Below are positions 11,262 to 20,778 of a stretch of 64,000 nucleotides of DNA, piece by piece. Under the pieces are notes generated by a model. The model had not been told where the DNA came from, searched no databases, and worked only from the letters and a program-made list of their open reading frames with translations. This stretch comes from Marinobacter oulmenensis. Its GTDB lineage: Bacteria; Pseudomonadota; Gammaproteobacteria; Pseudomonadales; Oleiphilaceae. The stretch is from positions 1 through 64,000 of the forward strand of contig NZ_JACHFE010000007.1 in the NCBI RefSeq assembly GCF_014201735.1, read 5' to 3'. The position numbers and the translations under genes are program-made. Each line of letters opens with the position of its first letter. Position 1 is the stretch's first letter.

Positions 11262-12922
11262 TTGCCGAGTTTCCAGCCATTGGTGATGGGGTAGCGGCGG
11301 TCCTTGCCAAAGCCCCGCTCGGTAATCCGGACGCCTATCGGAGCTTGCCGACGCTTGTACTCATTGATATCAACCAGACGAATCACCCGCTCAACATCCG
11401 CCGGCTCGAACCCTTCCGCCACAATCGCCTCAGCGCTGAAATCCCGCTCCACATAAAGATTCAGAATCTCGTCCAGGACGTCGTAACCAGGTAGGTTGTC
11501 CTCGTCTTTCTGGTCCGGTGCCAGTTCGGCGGACGGTGGACGGGTAATCACCCGTTCCGGGATGACCGGCGACAGGGTATTACGGTACTGAGCCAATCTA
11601 TACACCAGTGTTTTGGGCACATCCTTGAGGGCATCAAAACCACCGGCCATATCACCGTAGAGGGTTGAATAGCCCACCGCCATCTCGCTCTTGTTGCCGG
11701 TGGTCAGAACCAGGGAGCCGAACTTGTTTGATAGTGACATCAGCAGAACGCCGCGCAGCCGGGCCTGCAGGTTTTCTTCCGTAGTATCCGGTGTGGTTCC
11801 CTCAAAGGGCCCGGCAAGAGTCTCCATAAAGCTGTCGTACATCGGCTCAATGGAGAAGACATCGTACTGCACACCCAGCGCCCGGGCCTCGGCCTCGGCG
11901 TCCTCAATACTTATACTCGCGGTGTAACGGAACGGCATCATCACCGCCCGAACCCGCTCCTTGCCCAGAGCATCCACCGCCACCGCCAGGGTCACCGCCG
12001 AGTCGATCCCCCCAGACAGACCCAGGACCACGGACCGGAACCGGTTCTTGTTCACATAGTCGCGAACGCCGGTCACCAGTGCGTTGTAGACATTCTCCTC
12101 CAGGGAGGGCTCATCAGGAAGAGTCTGGGAGACCGGCTGGCAATGGCGCTCATGCAGGAAATCCACGGCGAACAGCCCATCGCGGAACTGGGGCACTTCC
12201 ACCGCCAGGGTGCCGGAATGGTCATAGACCATGGAACCGCCATCAAACACCAGCTCATCCTGCCCGCCAACCAGATTGACGTAGACAATACTCACCTGGT
12301 TCTCTGAGGCCTTGCGCTCAAGCAGTGCCTTGCGACGGGCCTGCTTATCGATGTCGTACGGGGAGGCGTTGAGGTTAAGGATCAGCTTGGCGCCGGCCGC
12401 AGCGGCGTCTTCCACCGGGCCATCCTTCCAGAGGTCTTCACAGACTGTGATGCCCACCGACACTCCGCGGATATCCAGCACCTGGGTTTCCAACCCCGGC
12501 GCAAAGTACCGCATCTCGTCAAACACCTGATAGTTGGGCGGAAAGCGCTTGAAATACCGAGCCCGGACTTCCCCACCCTCAATAACGACCGCAGCGTTGT
12601 AGAGCAACCCGCCGCTTCGCAGGGGAACACCGAGTACAATCGCTGGCTCCAGCGCCTCGGCCTGGAGCCGATCCATGGCTTCAGCAATGCGAAGATCCAG
12701 GCTGGGCCGCAACAGCAGATCTTCCGGCGGATAACCGGTCAGGGCCAATTCCGGGAACACCACGACGTCGGCCCCGTGCCGCTCACGGGCCTCCCGGGTT
12801 GCCTGGATGATCAGATCGGTATTGCCGGGGATATCCCCCACCAGAAAATCGAGCTGGGCCATTACCACCCGAAGTTTCCGGGCACTGGCTGATTCGGTAA
12901 GTGCACTACCGGCTGCCGACAT
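11258..12922 (-). CDS. nadE: Glutamine-dependent NAD+ synthetase
   Basis: This enzyme makes NAD+ from nicotinic acid adenine dinucleotide, ATP and glutamine-derived ammonia. The 554-residue protein has an N-terminal nitrilase-type glutaminase domain (about residues 15-270). Its catalytic residues are Glu in FPELALTGYP, Lys in KRFPPNYQ and Cys in VCEDLWKDG. A C-terminal synthetase domain carries the ATP P-loop SGGIDS in GLSGGIDSAVT. The ATG at 12922 is chosen because AGGAG lies 7 bases upstream; an upstream in-frame start at 12991 would put the -10 promoter inside the gene. It is divergent from pilS. Confidence 0.95.
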   Translation of the reverse strand: MSAAGSALTESASARKLRVVMAQLDFLVGDIPGNTDLIIQATREARERHGADVVVFPELALTGYPPEDLLLRPSLDLRIAEAMDRLQAEALEPAIVLGVPLRSGGLLYNAAVVIEGGEVRARYFKRFPPNYQVFDEMRYFAPGLETQVLDIRGVSVGITVCEDLWKDGPVEDAAAAGAKLILNLNASPYDIDKQARRKALLERKASENQVSIVYVNLVGGQDELVFDGGSMVYDHSGTLAVEVPQFRDGLFAVDFLHERHCQPVSQTLPDEPSLEENVYNALVTGVRDYVNKNRFRSVVLGLSGGIDSAVTLAVAVDALGKERVRAVMMPFRYTASISIEDAEAEARALGVQYDVFSIEPMYDSFMETLAGPFEGTTPDTTEENLQARLRGVLLMSLSNKFGSLVLTTGNKSEMAVGYSTLYGDMAGGFDALKDVPKTLVYRLAQYRNTLSPVIPERVITRPPSAELAPDQKDEDNLPGYDVLDEILNLYVERDFSAEAIVAEGFEPADVERVIRLVDINEYKRRQAPIGVRITERGFGKDRRYPITNGWKLGN

Positions 12923-12958
12923 GCATGGGCTCCTGTCTATTGTTGCCATTGAACCGCT

Positions 12959-12964
12959 ATTATA
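12959..12964 (-). promoter_or_regulatory. Perfect -10 element upstream of nadE
   Basis: TATAAT on the minus strand lies 37 bases before the nadE ATG. The -35 region is weak (no good TTGACA at 16-18 bp), so it may be activator-dependent or an extended -10 type. It falls in the 90-bp gap between divergent nadE and pilS. Confidence 0.5.
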
Positions 12965-13012
12965 ACCTCCCAGAGCTACGAATTTCTTCACTCAGGAGCC
13001 CTCGGGACGTCA

Positions 13013-14656
13013 ATGACCACGCCACCCGGTAACGTCGCCTCGCCAGCCAGCAGCGGCTCAGTCGCAGAAATACAGCAGATCCGGCTGTTCCGCATTTACA
13101 ACCACTATCGTGTGGTGGTCAGCCTGATGCTGGTAGGGCTGCTTTTCATTGAGCCATTTACCGCCGATACCCGGTTCCGCTGGCTGGAGTACTACCAGGG
13201 CGGCGTTTTCTCCTATCTGGCCATTAACGCCTTCACCGCTCTGGTGATGGTCGCGGGATTCTGTCCGCGCGAGCGCCATGTCATCGTGTCCGTTCTGCTG
13301 GACATTCTGGTCCTTCACGGCCTGCTGCTGACCAGCTCCGGAATCACCAACGGCATCGCCAACCTGGTGATTGTGTCTGTCGCCGCCGGCAATATTCTGA
13401 CCCCCACCCGGATGGGTACGTTTTACGCCGCCCTTGCTGCCATCTGCTCTCTGGGCATCTCTGCCTGGGCGGTTCTCGCCATCAATGAAACTGCAGACGA
13501 TATCGTTCGGGCCGGCACACTCGGGATTCTTTATTTCGCCACCGCCTTCGTGCTGCAGAGCATCTCCCGCCGCATGATCCGAAGCGAGGCTCTCGCCCGC
13601 AGCCGAGCCCGCAGCATCGCCGAGCTGGAACAGATCAATCGCCAGATCATACAGCGCATGCGTACCGGCATACTGGTACTGGATGCCTCCGGCAGCATTC
13701 GGCTGGCCAATGCGGCCGCCGAGGAGCTGCTGTTTGGCGCTGCCAGCCGAAACGACTCCGCACACCCGGGAGACCGAATCCTCCCGGCTCCCCTCAAACA
13801 GGGCCTGCTCGCCTGGCGCAAACATCCAGGCAAACGGATAGAACCCTTTCAGGCGACGGCCACCTCGCCTCTGCTGCAGGCCAACTTCACTCAGCTCGAT
13901 CAGGACCAGGGCGACCAGACGCTGGTGTTCATCGAAGACATGAGCAAAGTGACCCAGCAGGCCCAGCAGATGAAACTGGCGTCCCTGGGCAGGCTGACGG
14001 CCGGCATCGCCCACGAAATCCGCAATCCACTCGGAGCCATCAGTCACGCGGCCCAGCTTATGGAGGAATCACCCCAGCTGGATGAAGGCGACCACCAGAT
14101 GCTCGATATTATCCGGCGCCACTCAAAGCGGGTGAACGGTATTATCGAGAATGTGCTGGACCTGTCCCGGCGGCGCCCTGCTGAGGCTGAAGCCGTCGAT
14201 CTCCCGCACTGGCTTGAGCAGTTCTGCATTGACTTCGAGCAGACCCGGGGCGATGGCGAGCCTCTGGCAATTGAACTCTCACCAGACCCTGCCACGCCCC
14301 AGGCGAGATTTGATCGGAGCCAAATCGAGCAGGTGCTGGTCAACCTCTGTGACAACGGTTTGCGATACAGCAAACAGCAAATCGGGGAAAACAGGATACA
14401 ATTGGAGGCAGGGGCTACGGCCGATGGTGAGCGAGCCTACGTGGATGTCCGGGACTTTGGCCCCGGCATACCCGCCGAGCATCGCCATTCCGTTTTCGAG
14501 CCTTTCTTTACAACTGACAAGGGCGGCACCGGCCTGGGCCTTTACCTGGCACGGGAATTGTGTGAAGCCAATCAGGCCCATCTGTCGCTGGTTGAAGACG
14601 ACCAGCCCGGGTGCCGTTTCAGGATCACCTTTGCCCATCCGGGGCGGATGATCTGA
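13013..14656 (+). CDS. pilS: Type IV pilus sensor histidine kinase PilS
   Basis: This inner-membrane kinase, in the pseudomonad model, monitors PilA in the membrane and phosphorylates PilR. The 547-residue protein has a hydrophobic N-terminal third with about six membrane segments (residues about 35-190). A PAS-like region follows (about 205-310). The HisKA dimerisation domain has IAHEIRNPLGAISH with the phospho-His near residue 335. The C-terminal ATPase domain has an N box (NLCDNGLRYS) and G boxes (DFGPGIP, GGTGLGLYLA). It is followed 55 bp later by pilR on the same strand. Confidence 0.94.
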   Translation: MTTPPGNVASPASSGSVAEIQQIRLFRIYNHYRVVVSLMLVGLLFIEPFTADTRFRWLEYYQGGVFSYLAINAFTALVMVAGFCPRERHVIVSVLLDILVLHGLLLTSSGITNGIANLVIVSVAAGNILTPTRMGTFYAALAAICSLGISAWAVLAINETADDIVRAGTLGILYFATAFVLQSISRRMIRSEALARSRARSIAELEQINRQIIQRMRTGILVLDASGSIRLANAAAEELLFGAASRNDSAHPGDRILPAPLKQGLLAWRKHPGKRIEPFQATATSPLLQANFTQLDQDQGDQTLVFIEDMSKVTQQAQQMKLASLGRLTAGIAHEIRNPLGAISHAAQLMEESPQLDEGDHQMLDIIRRHSKRVNGIIENVLDLSRRRPAEAEAVDLPHWLEQFCIDFEQTRGDGEPLAIELSPDPATPQARFDRSQIEQVLVNLCDNGLRYSKQQIGENRIQLEAGATADGERAYVDVRDFGPGIPAEHRHSVFEPFFTTDKGGTGLGLYLARELCEANQAHLSLVEDDQPGCRFRITFAHPGRMI

Positions 14657-14711
14657 GTCGTCAGACTGGCCAGTGGCCAGCAGCCATTCAACAGGGAACC
14701 GAAGACTGACA

Positions 14712-16085
14712 ATGACAACACAGACCGCGCTGATCGTTGATGACGAGCCGGATATCCGCAGCCTGCTGGAGATCACCCTCAGCCGCATGGGCATTACCAC
14801 CCATACCGCACCAGACCTGACCACGGCCCGGTCTCTGCTGGAACAACACAGCCCCCAGTTGTGCCTCACAGACATGAACCTGCCGGACGGCAACGGCATC
14901 GACCTGGTGCACTGGATCCAGCAGCACGCGCCCAATACCCCGGTCGCCGTGATTACTGCCTATGGCAACATGGACACCGCCATCGAGTCCCTGAAAGCCG
15001 GTGCTTTTGACTTTGTCTCCAAGCCGGTTGATCTCCCCCGCCTGAGGGAACTGGTCAACAGCGCGCTGAAACTGTCAGAGCCCGGCCCCCGGGACACCAC
15101 CGAGGCCGACCAGCCGGGCCTGTTGCTGGGTGAATCCGCCCAGATCCGCAAACTTCGCAACCAGACCCGTAAACTGGCCCGAAGCCAGGCCCCGGTGTTC
15201 GTCAGCGGCGAATCCGGTACCGGCAAGGAACTGGTCGCCCGAATGATCCACATGCAGGGCCCTCGCAGCGACGGCCCCTTCGTCGCGGTTAACTGTGGCG
15301 CCATTCCCTCCGAACTGATGGAAAGCGAGTTCTTTGGCCACAAGAAGGGAAGCTTTACCGGCGCAGTGGAAAGCAAGGACGGCCTGTTCCGCTCTGCTGA
15401 TGGCGGCACCCTGTTCCTGGACGAGGTGGCCGACCTGCCCCTGGCCATGCAGGTGAAACTGCTGCGGGCCATCCAGGAGAAAGCGGTACGCCCGGTGGGC
15501 GAAACCCGGGAGGTTCCCGTGGATATCCGGGTACTCAGCGCCACCCACAAGAACCTGACAGAACTGGTCCAGGAGGGCAGTTTCCGACAGGACCTGTTCT
15601 ACCGTATCAACGTGATCGAACTGGTGGTGCCACCCCTGCGCGAACGCTCCGAGGACATCCCGCTACTGGCCCGCCATGTGCTGGAACGCATTGCCCGGGA
15701 GTACGAGTGTGAGCCCGCGACACTCACTCAGACGGCCATCGAGCAACTGCGCGGCTATGAATTCCCCGGCAATGTGCGGGAACTGGAAAACATCCTCGAG
15801 CGGGCTTTCACGCTCTGCGATGACGATCGCATCGACGCGGATGACCTGCATCTGAACGGAGGCATGGCGCCGGCCAGTCCCACCAACGGGGAACCGGAAG
15901 CCACAGAAGAGCCCCGGATACCGGACGGAAACATCGATCTGGAAGGCTACCTGGAGAGCATCGAGCGCCAGGCCATTGAAAAGGCCCTGGAGGCCACACG
16001 CTGGAACAAAACCGCGGCGGCCAAACGGCTGGGGATCAGTTTCCGGGCGTTGCGTTATCGGTTGAAGAAACTGGGGATGGAGTAG
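14712..16085 (+). CDS. pilR: Sigma54-dependent response regulator PilR
   Basis: This is an NtrC-family activator, the partner of PilS, which drives RpoN-dependent pilA transcription in pseudomonads. The 457-residue protein has a receiver domain (residues 5-120) with phospho-acceptor Asp54 in LTDMNLPDG. The AAA+ sigma54-interaction domain has Walker A GESGTGKE near residue 166 and a sigma54-contact loop reading GSFTGA rather than GAFTGA. A C-terminal Fis-type helix-turn-helix ends the protein (NKTAAAKRLGISFRALRYRL). The ATG at 14712 directly precedes the receiver domain; an upstream in-frame GTG at 14673 adds non-conserved residues. pilA itself is not in this window. Confidence 0.95.
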   Translation: MTTQTALIVDDEPDIRSLLEITLSRMGITTHTAPDLTTARSLLEQHSPQLCLTDMNLPDGNGIDLVHWIQQHAPNTPVAVITAYGNMDTAIESLKAGAFDFVSKPVDLPRLRELVNSALKLSEPGPRDTTEADQPGLLLGESAQIRKLRNQTRKLARSQAPVFVSGESGTGKELVARMIHMQGPRSDGPFVAVNCGAIPSELMESEFFGHKKGSFTGAVESKDGLFRSADGGTLFLDEVADLPLAMQVKLLRAIQEKAVRPVGETREVPVDIRVLSATHKNLTELVQEGSFRQDLFYRINVIELVVPPLRERSEDIPLLARHVLERIAREYECEPATLTQTAIEQLRGYEFPGNVRELENILERAFTLCDDDRIDADDLHLNGGMAPASPTNGEPEATEEPRIPDGNIDLEGYLESIERQAIEKALEATRWNKTAAAKRLGISFRALRYRLKKLGME

Positions 16086-16159
16086 AGGCAGACATCGGGT
16101 GTAGGATGGAACTGAGCAGGATGCTCGCTTGAAACTATCTCAGAACAAGGATGTCTCTG

Positions 16160-16723
16160 ATGAAACCTACACGGACGCTTGGCGGCTTTACGCTCGTGGA
16201 GCTAATGGTAACTCTCGCTATTCTGGCAGTTATCCTTGGTTTTGGCATTCCCAGCTTCAGGTATCTTGTATTGAGCAATACAAGATCCGAATTGGCCAAC
16301 AGATACCTTGGCGCGTTCGCATACGCTCGAAGCCAAGCGGTCAACACCCGGAAAATCGTCGGAATCTGCCCGCTGAATTCATCCAATGAGTGTCACGATA
16401 ACTGGGATCGGCCCGTTTCCGTCTTTCCAGACGACAACCGTGATGGACATCCAGACAGCGACGAAGTATGGAGCCTGCTCGCCGGCACCAAAGAAGGCTT
16501 TTCCGTCCACTCAAGAACTGCCGGAACCGGTTCTTTCCATTTCGGGATGGACGGCATGGTTTACGGTGGAACCGGCAGCTTGGTCATCTGCCCAAACGAA
16601 GTCTCTACCGCCCAGATGACCTATATTGCAGTTAGCCGGGGAGGCAGGGCTCGATCAGTCACTGACGATGATGGTGACGGGATCATCACACTTTCCTGGG
16701 GCGGAAAGATAGTTTGCCCATGA
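16160..16723 (+). CDS. fimT: Minor type IV pilin, GspH/FimT family
   Basis: This is a prepilin-like protein of the FimT/FimU group, thought to prime pilus assembly. The 187-residue product has a short charged leader ending in GG, the cleavage and methylation motif GFTLVELM with Glu at +5, and a hydrophobic helix of about 22 residues. The C-terminal GspH domain has cysteine pairs and Asp-rich loops (DDNRDGHPDSDE, DDDGDGI). The ATG at 16160 has AAGGA 8 bases upstream; the ATG at 16151 has no spacing for a ribosome site. It lies alone on the plus strand after pilR and ends 4 bases from the convergent pilE stop. FimU is the alternative name. Confidence 0.85.
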   Translation: MKPTRTLGGFTLVELMVTLAILAVILGFGIPSFRYLVLSNTRSELANRYLGAFAYARSQAVNTRKIVGICPLNSSNECHDNWDRPVSVFPDDNRDGHPDSDEVWSLLAGTKEGFSVHSRTAGTGSFHFGMDGMVYGGTGSLVICPNEVSTAQMTYIAVSRGGRARSVTDDDGDGIITLSWGGKIVCP

Positions 16724-16727
16724 CGCT

Positions 16728-17183
16728 CTAATCTTGCCAGTCATTTTCACCGGCATCAGAGGTATCCCCATCATCGTTTTCATCCCAGCCCCTTCGACCG
16801 GTATGGTCCAGCGTCAAGATGCCATTTCCGGCCTGGGCGTTTTTGGGAGTAGCCTGCAGGGAATAGGAGGTCGCATCTGCGGCTTCTATGGTCAAATCAT
16901 AAAATTTTTGAGCCCCATCAACCGGAGATTCATCCGCGTAAACTGCGGGGGCTCCCGTATCTGCCCCACCCGCGGCCGCTCCGGCATAGGAGCCGTTAGC
17001 TGCACGATGCCTTTCCATGGCACCCGACAGCCCCATCAATGCACCTTGGGCATCAGATCTACGTGCGCCTTCGACATAATCCATGTAGCTTGGGTAAGCG
17101 ATGGCGGCGAGAATACCAATCACCGCCACGACGATCATCAACTCTATAAGGGTAAAACCTCTGGTATCTCTCACTGATAACAC
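16728..17183 (-). CDS. pilE: Minor type IV pilin PilE
   Basis: This 151-residue pilin-like protein has the prepilin motif [26 protein letters not shown], here split as RGFTLIELM, a hydrophobic helix, and then the typical YPSY segment. The globular part includes [23 protein letters not shown], shown here only as its start [11 protein letters not shown]. Its C-terminus is Asp-rich. In Pseudomonas PilE is a non-core minor pilin that links the priming complex to the shaft. The start is GTG, 9 bases after AGGAG that overlaps the pilY1 stop; a second GTG at 17174 would also give a good leader. It is the last gene of the minor-pilin operon. Confidence 0.9.
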   Translation of the reverse strand: MLSVRDTRGFTLIELMIVVAVIGILAAIAYPSYMDYVEGARRSDAQGALMGLSGAMERHRAANGSYAGAAAGGADTGAPAVYADESPVDGAQKFYDLTIEAADATSYSLQATPKNAQAGNGILTLDHTGRRGWDENDDGDTSDAGENDWQD

Positions 17184-17189
17184 CCCTAC

Positions 17190-20100
17190 TTACTCCTCAT
17201 ACCAATAAATCTTCTGAATTGGCGCCCCAGGCTCTGGAGGCATAAGGGTTTCTGCACCCGCCACTACAATCTCCACACCATCAATAGTTATAGCCTTGGG
17301 AGACGGAGGCAACCCGAGCGTTTTCAGATTAACGTAACGATCGGATGCCGTCAGATCCTCGTCTGCGTCGCCTCCAATACCGTCATAATTGACCACAGCC
17401 CGACCGTCCCAGAGCTTCACATGGTAAAGCCGTGACTGACCTGCCGCAGGAATGCAGGGGTCCAGATTGGCAGAAGGCTCAAAAGTTGTGAAGAACACAT
17501 CACCCCGAAGCGTAGTGCTCATCGACAGCACCTTCTCTCCCGCTCTGGTGAACCGAATATACCACCCGTTCGCTTCCGAAAGTGCCACACGAGCCTCTCT
17601 TTGTTGCTCGTCAGTACCTTCCTGTATCAGGTTGGCGGTCGTATCCATCAAATCCGATTCACTCAATGTCGTATATTCCACCTCGTCATCCTCGTTCTTC
17701 GGAACACCGATGGATGAGATGGTAATTTTGTAAAATCGGTCATCGATATCCTTATCAAGAGGGTGTGCCTGGTAACCAGACCCAATCGCCAGGTTCAGAT
17801 AACGAAGACCATTTTTCAAAGTGCCGGACACATCCGGCGAGTAGAAGAAACGCCGATTGGATGACGCAGTATCACCAGCGAAATCCGCAATAATTCCACC
17901 CGTTGCAAGTGAGTCAGCCTCCTGGCCATTACGGAGGTCGAACCGGAAAATCTGCCCCCCCATATCACCGACATAGATCTGATCAGCCAGGCCATCGCCA
18001 TTAACGTCTACAACAGTAGGCGTAGCCGGGATGCTGTAGTCCATTCCGGTAATCTCAAGATCCGCATTACTTTCATCATTTCCGGCCCACCAGAGTCGCT
18101 CGCCGGTTTCAGCGTCCACCATGTAGAGAGCTCTGCCCATGGAGTCCTCAGTCCTGACACCGACGTTATCCTGATTGGGATCGTAGCCCCCGGAGAAGAA
18201 CAACACGTCCTTCACTTCATCGCCTATCCGGACCCGGTGCTTAACCGGATCAGACCAGGTTTGCGCAAGCTCCTCATAGTCGCCGGAACCACCTCGAATA
18301 ACCCATAGAGCTGAAGGAGATGAGCGATCCGTGACATCGAGCGCATAGTAATTCCTGCCACCCCGACGCATCCCTGCATAGATGTATACGGAGTCTTCGT
18401 TATCAACGACTCGGTCTAAATCGGTGTCGTTAAACCACGCAACCACCGACCCATCCATACCATAAGGCCTTGTCGTTTCCGAGAGCTGCTGGTCCATATA
18501 CTGCCCTTGATTCGACAGCAGCTCACCCGGGATGAAGGAAAACTCAAGCTCCCCGGTTTCGCCATCTACAGCGTGGATATACCCCTGGTTGTCGCCATAG
18601 AAGACCGTCGTATCGGGGTTCTCTTCATCCCCACCATACACCTGGAGATAGGGACGCGAGTGAAGCGGGTCTGCGAGAAAGTTCCGTGAATCAGAACGGT
18701 TGCCGTCACTATCCTCGTCAAAGACGTCTTCCCCTCGCGTCCATCGAATCAGTTGAGCCAAGCGGGCGTCGGTCATCCCCGAATCGCCAAACAAAGTCTT
18801 GCTAAGATTGTCGTTTGTTGTAACAACGTTGTTGGCAGACGCCGTCAGGGAAGTTGAAGAAGATCCCTCGTAGTATGTGTATACGTTACGATCACTGACG
18901 TCGTCGTCCATAACACTGGAGGCACCACCAAGGTCGATTCTTGGGCCGTCGACATTTGATGACCAATAGCTTTTCGCGGAATCCTTGAAAAATCCGGTTG
19001 ATTCATCGACAGCAGCATTACCATTTTGATCCACAATGGTACCGTCAGCTTTTAGTCGATATTTTTTAAGGTTACCGGGCCATAAAGGGTCCACTATCGG
19101 TTCAAATACGGCAAAGTAGAGCGAGTCAAGATGATTCAGTTGGTTAAAGTTACTGACACTCACGCCCGGTGAGGAGAATGTTGTATTTGTCGAGAGAACT
19201 TCCCGGAAAATGGAGTTAAACGCTTCTTCCAACTGATCTGCACTCTCAGCCAGGTAGTAGCTTCCATTGCCCTTATCAGCGGTATCAGAAAGCAATGTCT
19301 GATCTGTCTGGAAGCCCACTGTATGAGTGATAACCCGCTGGGTTCCCGTAAAATCGCTGTTTATGTCCTCGTTGTACATATAATCGGCGATTTCATCCAG
19401 GCAATTGCCACTACAATCGACTCCCAGCTCATTCTCCATTTCACCATCGTGGTTGGAATCCCGGGTGGGCTCACCATCTGTCAACAGAACGATATGGTTA
19501 GCCTGACACTCAAGATCAATCGGGCTTTTATAGTTGTTACCATCCATGGCTGAATCCGCTTGCCGATTGACCGGGCTAAGAAACGGCTGTCGTCCCTCAA
19601 AATATCTTTTCGCACCGAACAGCGTCTCCGACAGCGGGGTATTAGTATCCGCTCCAAGAGCATCAACAGCATTTTTGAAGTCCGACCGTCCCTCGCTGAT
19701 CGGCCTGACGGGTTCCACTATGACACCGCCCTCGCCTTTGTCTCCAGCCTGTTTATCAAAAACCATCAGGCCAACATTCACACCTTCCAGCCCGTCTGCA
19801 AGGCTCTTTGCGACATCCTTCACGATTTCAAGACGGGTCATTGTTGTGACCGTGCGGTGGTTGTCATGCCAATTCATATAATTGGCGCTGTAAAACTCCT
19901 CCGCACTAATTCTGGACCAGTCAACCTGATCATTACCATCTGCTTCGCACACGGTATCGGAATAATTTACATCCGTAGATTCGAAAGAGTTCCAACGGCT
20001 CTGGTAATAATACGCCATTTTATAAGGCGCTGTTTTTCCGATGTTATTGAGCTTTGTCGAAATATCTGAACACTCAATAACACTTTTTTTGATGCTATAT

Positions 20101-20372
20101 GTCCAGTCACCCCATCCATCAAAATAATAGATATAATCGTCGCTATAATTACCGGAATAGTCAGTCGAGGGATCAAAGTCCCGGGATTCTACTTCAACAT
20201 CTGCATCCATACTCCCAGAGTTATCCAAGAGAAAGAGAATGTTTGGCGCAGATACATCCTGCTCAATATTGAAAAAAATCTCGGTATCGTCGGCACTGGC
20301 GCTGCTAAGGAAAGGAGACAACAGCAGGAACTGGACAATTGATACGTTACGCAGAAATCTATATGTATTCAT
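17190..20372 (-). CDS. pilY1: Type IV pilus tip adhesin/mechanosensor PilY1
   Basis: This large exported protein caps the pilus with the minor pilins and takes part in adhesion, twitching and surface sensing. The 1060-residue protein has a signal peptide (cleavage about SASA-DD, residue 28). An N-terminal von Willebrand A domain has a MIDAS motif DNSGSMD at residues 50-56. A C-terminal beta-propeller (about residues 560-1050) has an EF-hand-like calcium loop DVNGDGLADQ near residue 787. Further Asp-rich loops, DTDLDRVVDNED near 647 and DEDSDGNRSD near 550, may also bind calcium. It starts 15 bases after the unknown gene at 20388. Base composition is lower in GC than in the neighbouring housekeeping genes. 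Confidence 0.93.
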   Translation of the reverse strand: MNTYRFLRNVSIVQFLLLSPFLSSASADDTEIFFNIEQDVSAPNILFLLDNSGSMDADVEVESRDFDPSTDYSGNYSDDYIYYFDGWGDWTYSIKKSVIECSDISTKLNNIGKTAPYKMAYYYQSRWNSFESTDVNYSDTVCEADGNDQVDWSRISAEEFYSANYMNWHDNHRTVTTMTRLEIVKDVAKSLADGLEGVNVGLMVFDKQAGDKGEGGVIVEPVRPISEGRSDFKNAVDALGADTNTPLSETLFGAKRYFEGRQPFLSPVNRQADSAMDGNNYKSPIDLECQANHIVLLTDGEPTRDSNHDGEMENELGVDCSGNCLDEIADYMYNEDINSDFTGTQRVITHTVGFQTDQTLLSDTADKGNGSYYLAESADQLEEAFNSIFREVLSTNTTFSSPGVSVSNFNQLNHLDSLYFAVFEPIVDPLWPGNLKKYRLKADGTIVDQNGNAAVDESTGFFKDSAKSYWSSNVDGPRIDLGGASSVMDDDVSDRNVYTYYEGSSSTSLTASANNVVTTNDNLSKTLFGDSGMTDARLAQLIRWTRGEDVFDEDSDGNRSDSRNFLADPLHSRPYLQVYGGDEENPDTTVFYGDNQGYIHAVDGETGELEFSFIPGELLSNQGQYMDQQLSETTRPYGMDGSVVAWFNDTDLDRVVDNEDSVYIYAGMRRGGRNYYALDVTDRSSPSALWVIRGGSGDYEELAQTWSDPVKHRVRIGDEVKDVLFFSGGYDPNQDNVGVRTEDSMGRALYMVDAETGERLWWAGNDESNADLEITGMDYSIPATPTVVDVNGDGLADQIYVGDMGGQIFRFDLRNGQEADSLATGGIIADFAGDTASSNRRFFYSPDVSGTLKNGLRYLNLAIGSGYQAHPLDKDIDDRFYKITISSIGVPKNEDDEVEYTTLSESDLMDTTANLIQEGTDEQQREARVALSEANGWYIRFTRAGEKVLSMSTTLRGDVFFTTFEPSANLDPCIPAAGQSRLYHVKLWDGRAVVNYDGIGGDADEDLTASDRYVNLKTLGLPPSPKAITIDGVEIVVAGAETLMPPEPGAPIQKIYWYEE

Positions 20373-20387
20373 GACGACACCCCGACC

Positions 20388-20753
20388 TTACTGCCCGTAA
20401 AACCTGACTTTTTCCGCCAAGCGCGTTTCCGGGTCAAAAAATACTACCCCGGGCTCACCGTTTTTGCTCAATGCTGAAGACACGGAAACCGCCTCGTCTC
20501 CCAAGTAGACTTCCATATTCCTGGCTGGCAGGAATGTGGTTGGCCTACACCCTTCACACTCAACAATCGAAACATTCACCGGCTCACCGGAACCTGACGC
20601 CATGATCCGTAGGTCGACGCCCTCGGCGGCTTTTTGAACCGTCACATAACGCTGACCGACCGCAGAGGAATCCTGAGCCCATGCCGAAACAGAAACCAGA
20701 AAACCGAAGACAGCTAATAGGACAGAGTGACAGAAGCAGCGTGTTAACCTCAT
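20388..20753 (-). CDS. Unknown exported protein of the minor-pilin operon
   Basis: I do not recognise this 121-residue protein. It has a clear Sec signal peptide (hydrophobic run LLAVFGFLVSVSAWA, cleavage about AWA-QD at residue 27). The mature protein of about 94 residues has alternating strand-like segments, a CEGC pair and no obvious catalytic motif. The start ATG at 20753 has GGGGAGA 6-7 bases upstream. It sits 25 bases after pilX and 15 before pilY1, so it is cotranscribed with them. Pseudomonas operons instead carry the small gene pilY2 after pilY1, and no gene is present at that position here. A role in PilX/PilY1 assembly is inferred from position only. Confidence 0.75.
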   Translation of the reverse strand: MRLTRCFCHSVLLAVFGFLVSVSAWAQDSSAVGQRYVTVQKAAEGVDLRIMASGSGEPVNVSIVECEGCRPTTFLPARNMEVYLGDEAVSVSSALSKNGEPGVVFFDPETRLAEKVRFYGQ

Positions 20754-20778
20754 GAGATATCTCCCCAAATGCAATCGT

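Noticed and set aside
15340..15360. Altered sigma54-contact loop GSFTGA in PilR as a defect
   Set aside because: Ser in place of Ala is known from other active PilR proteins, so it is not evidence of inactivity.
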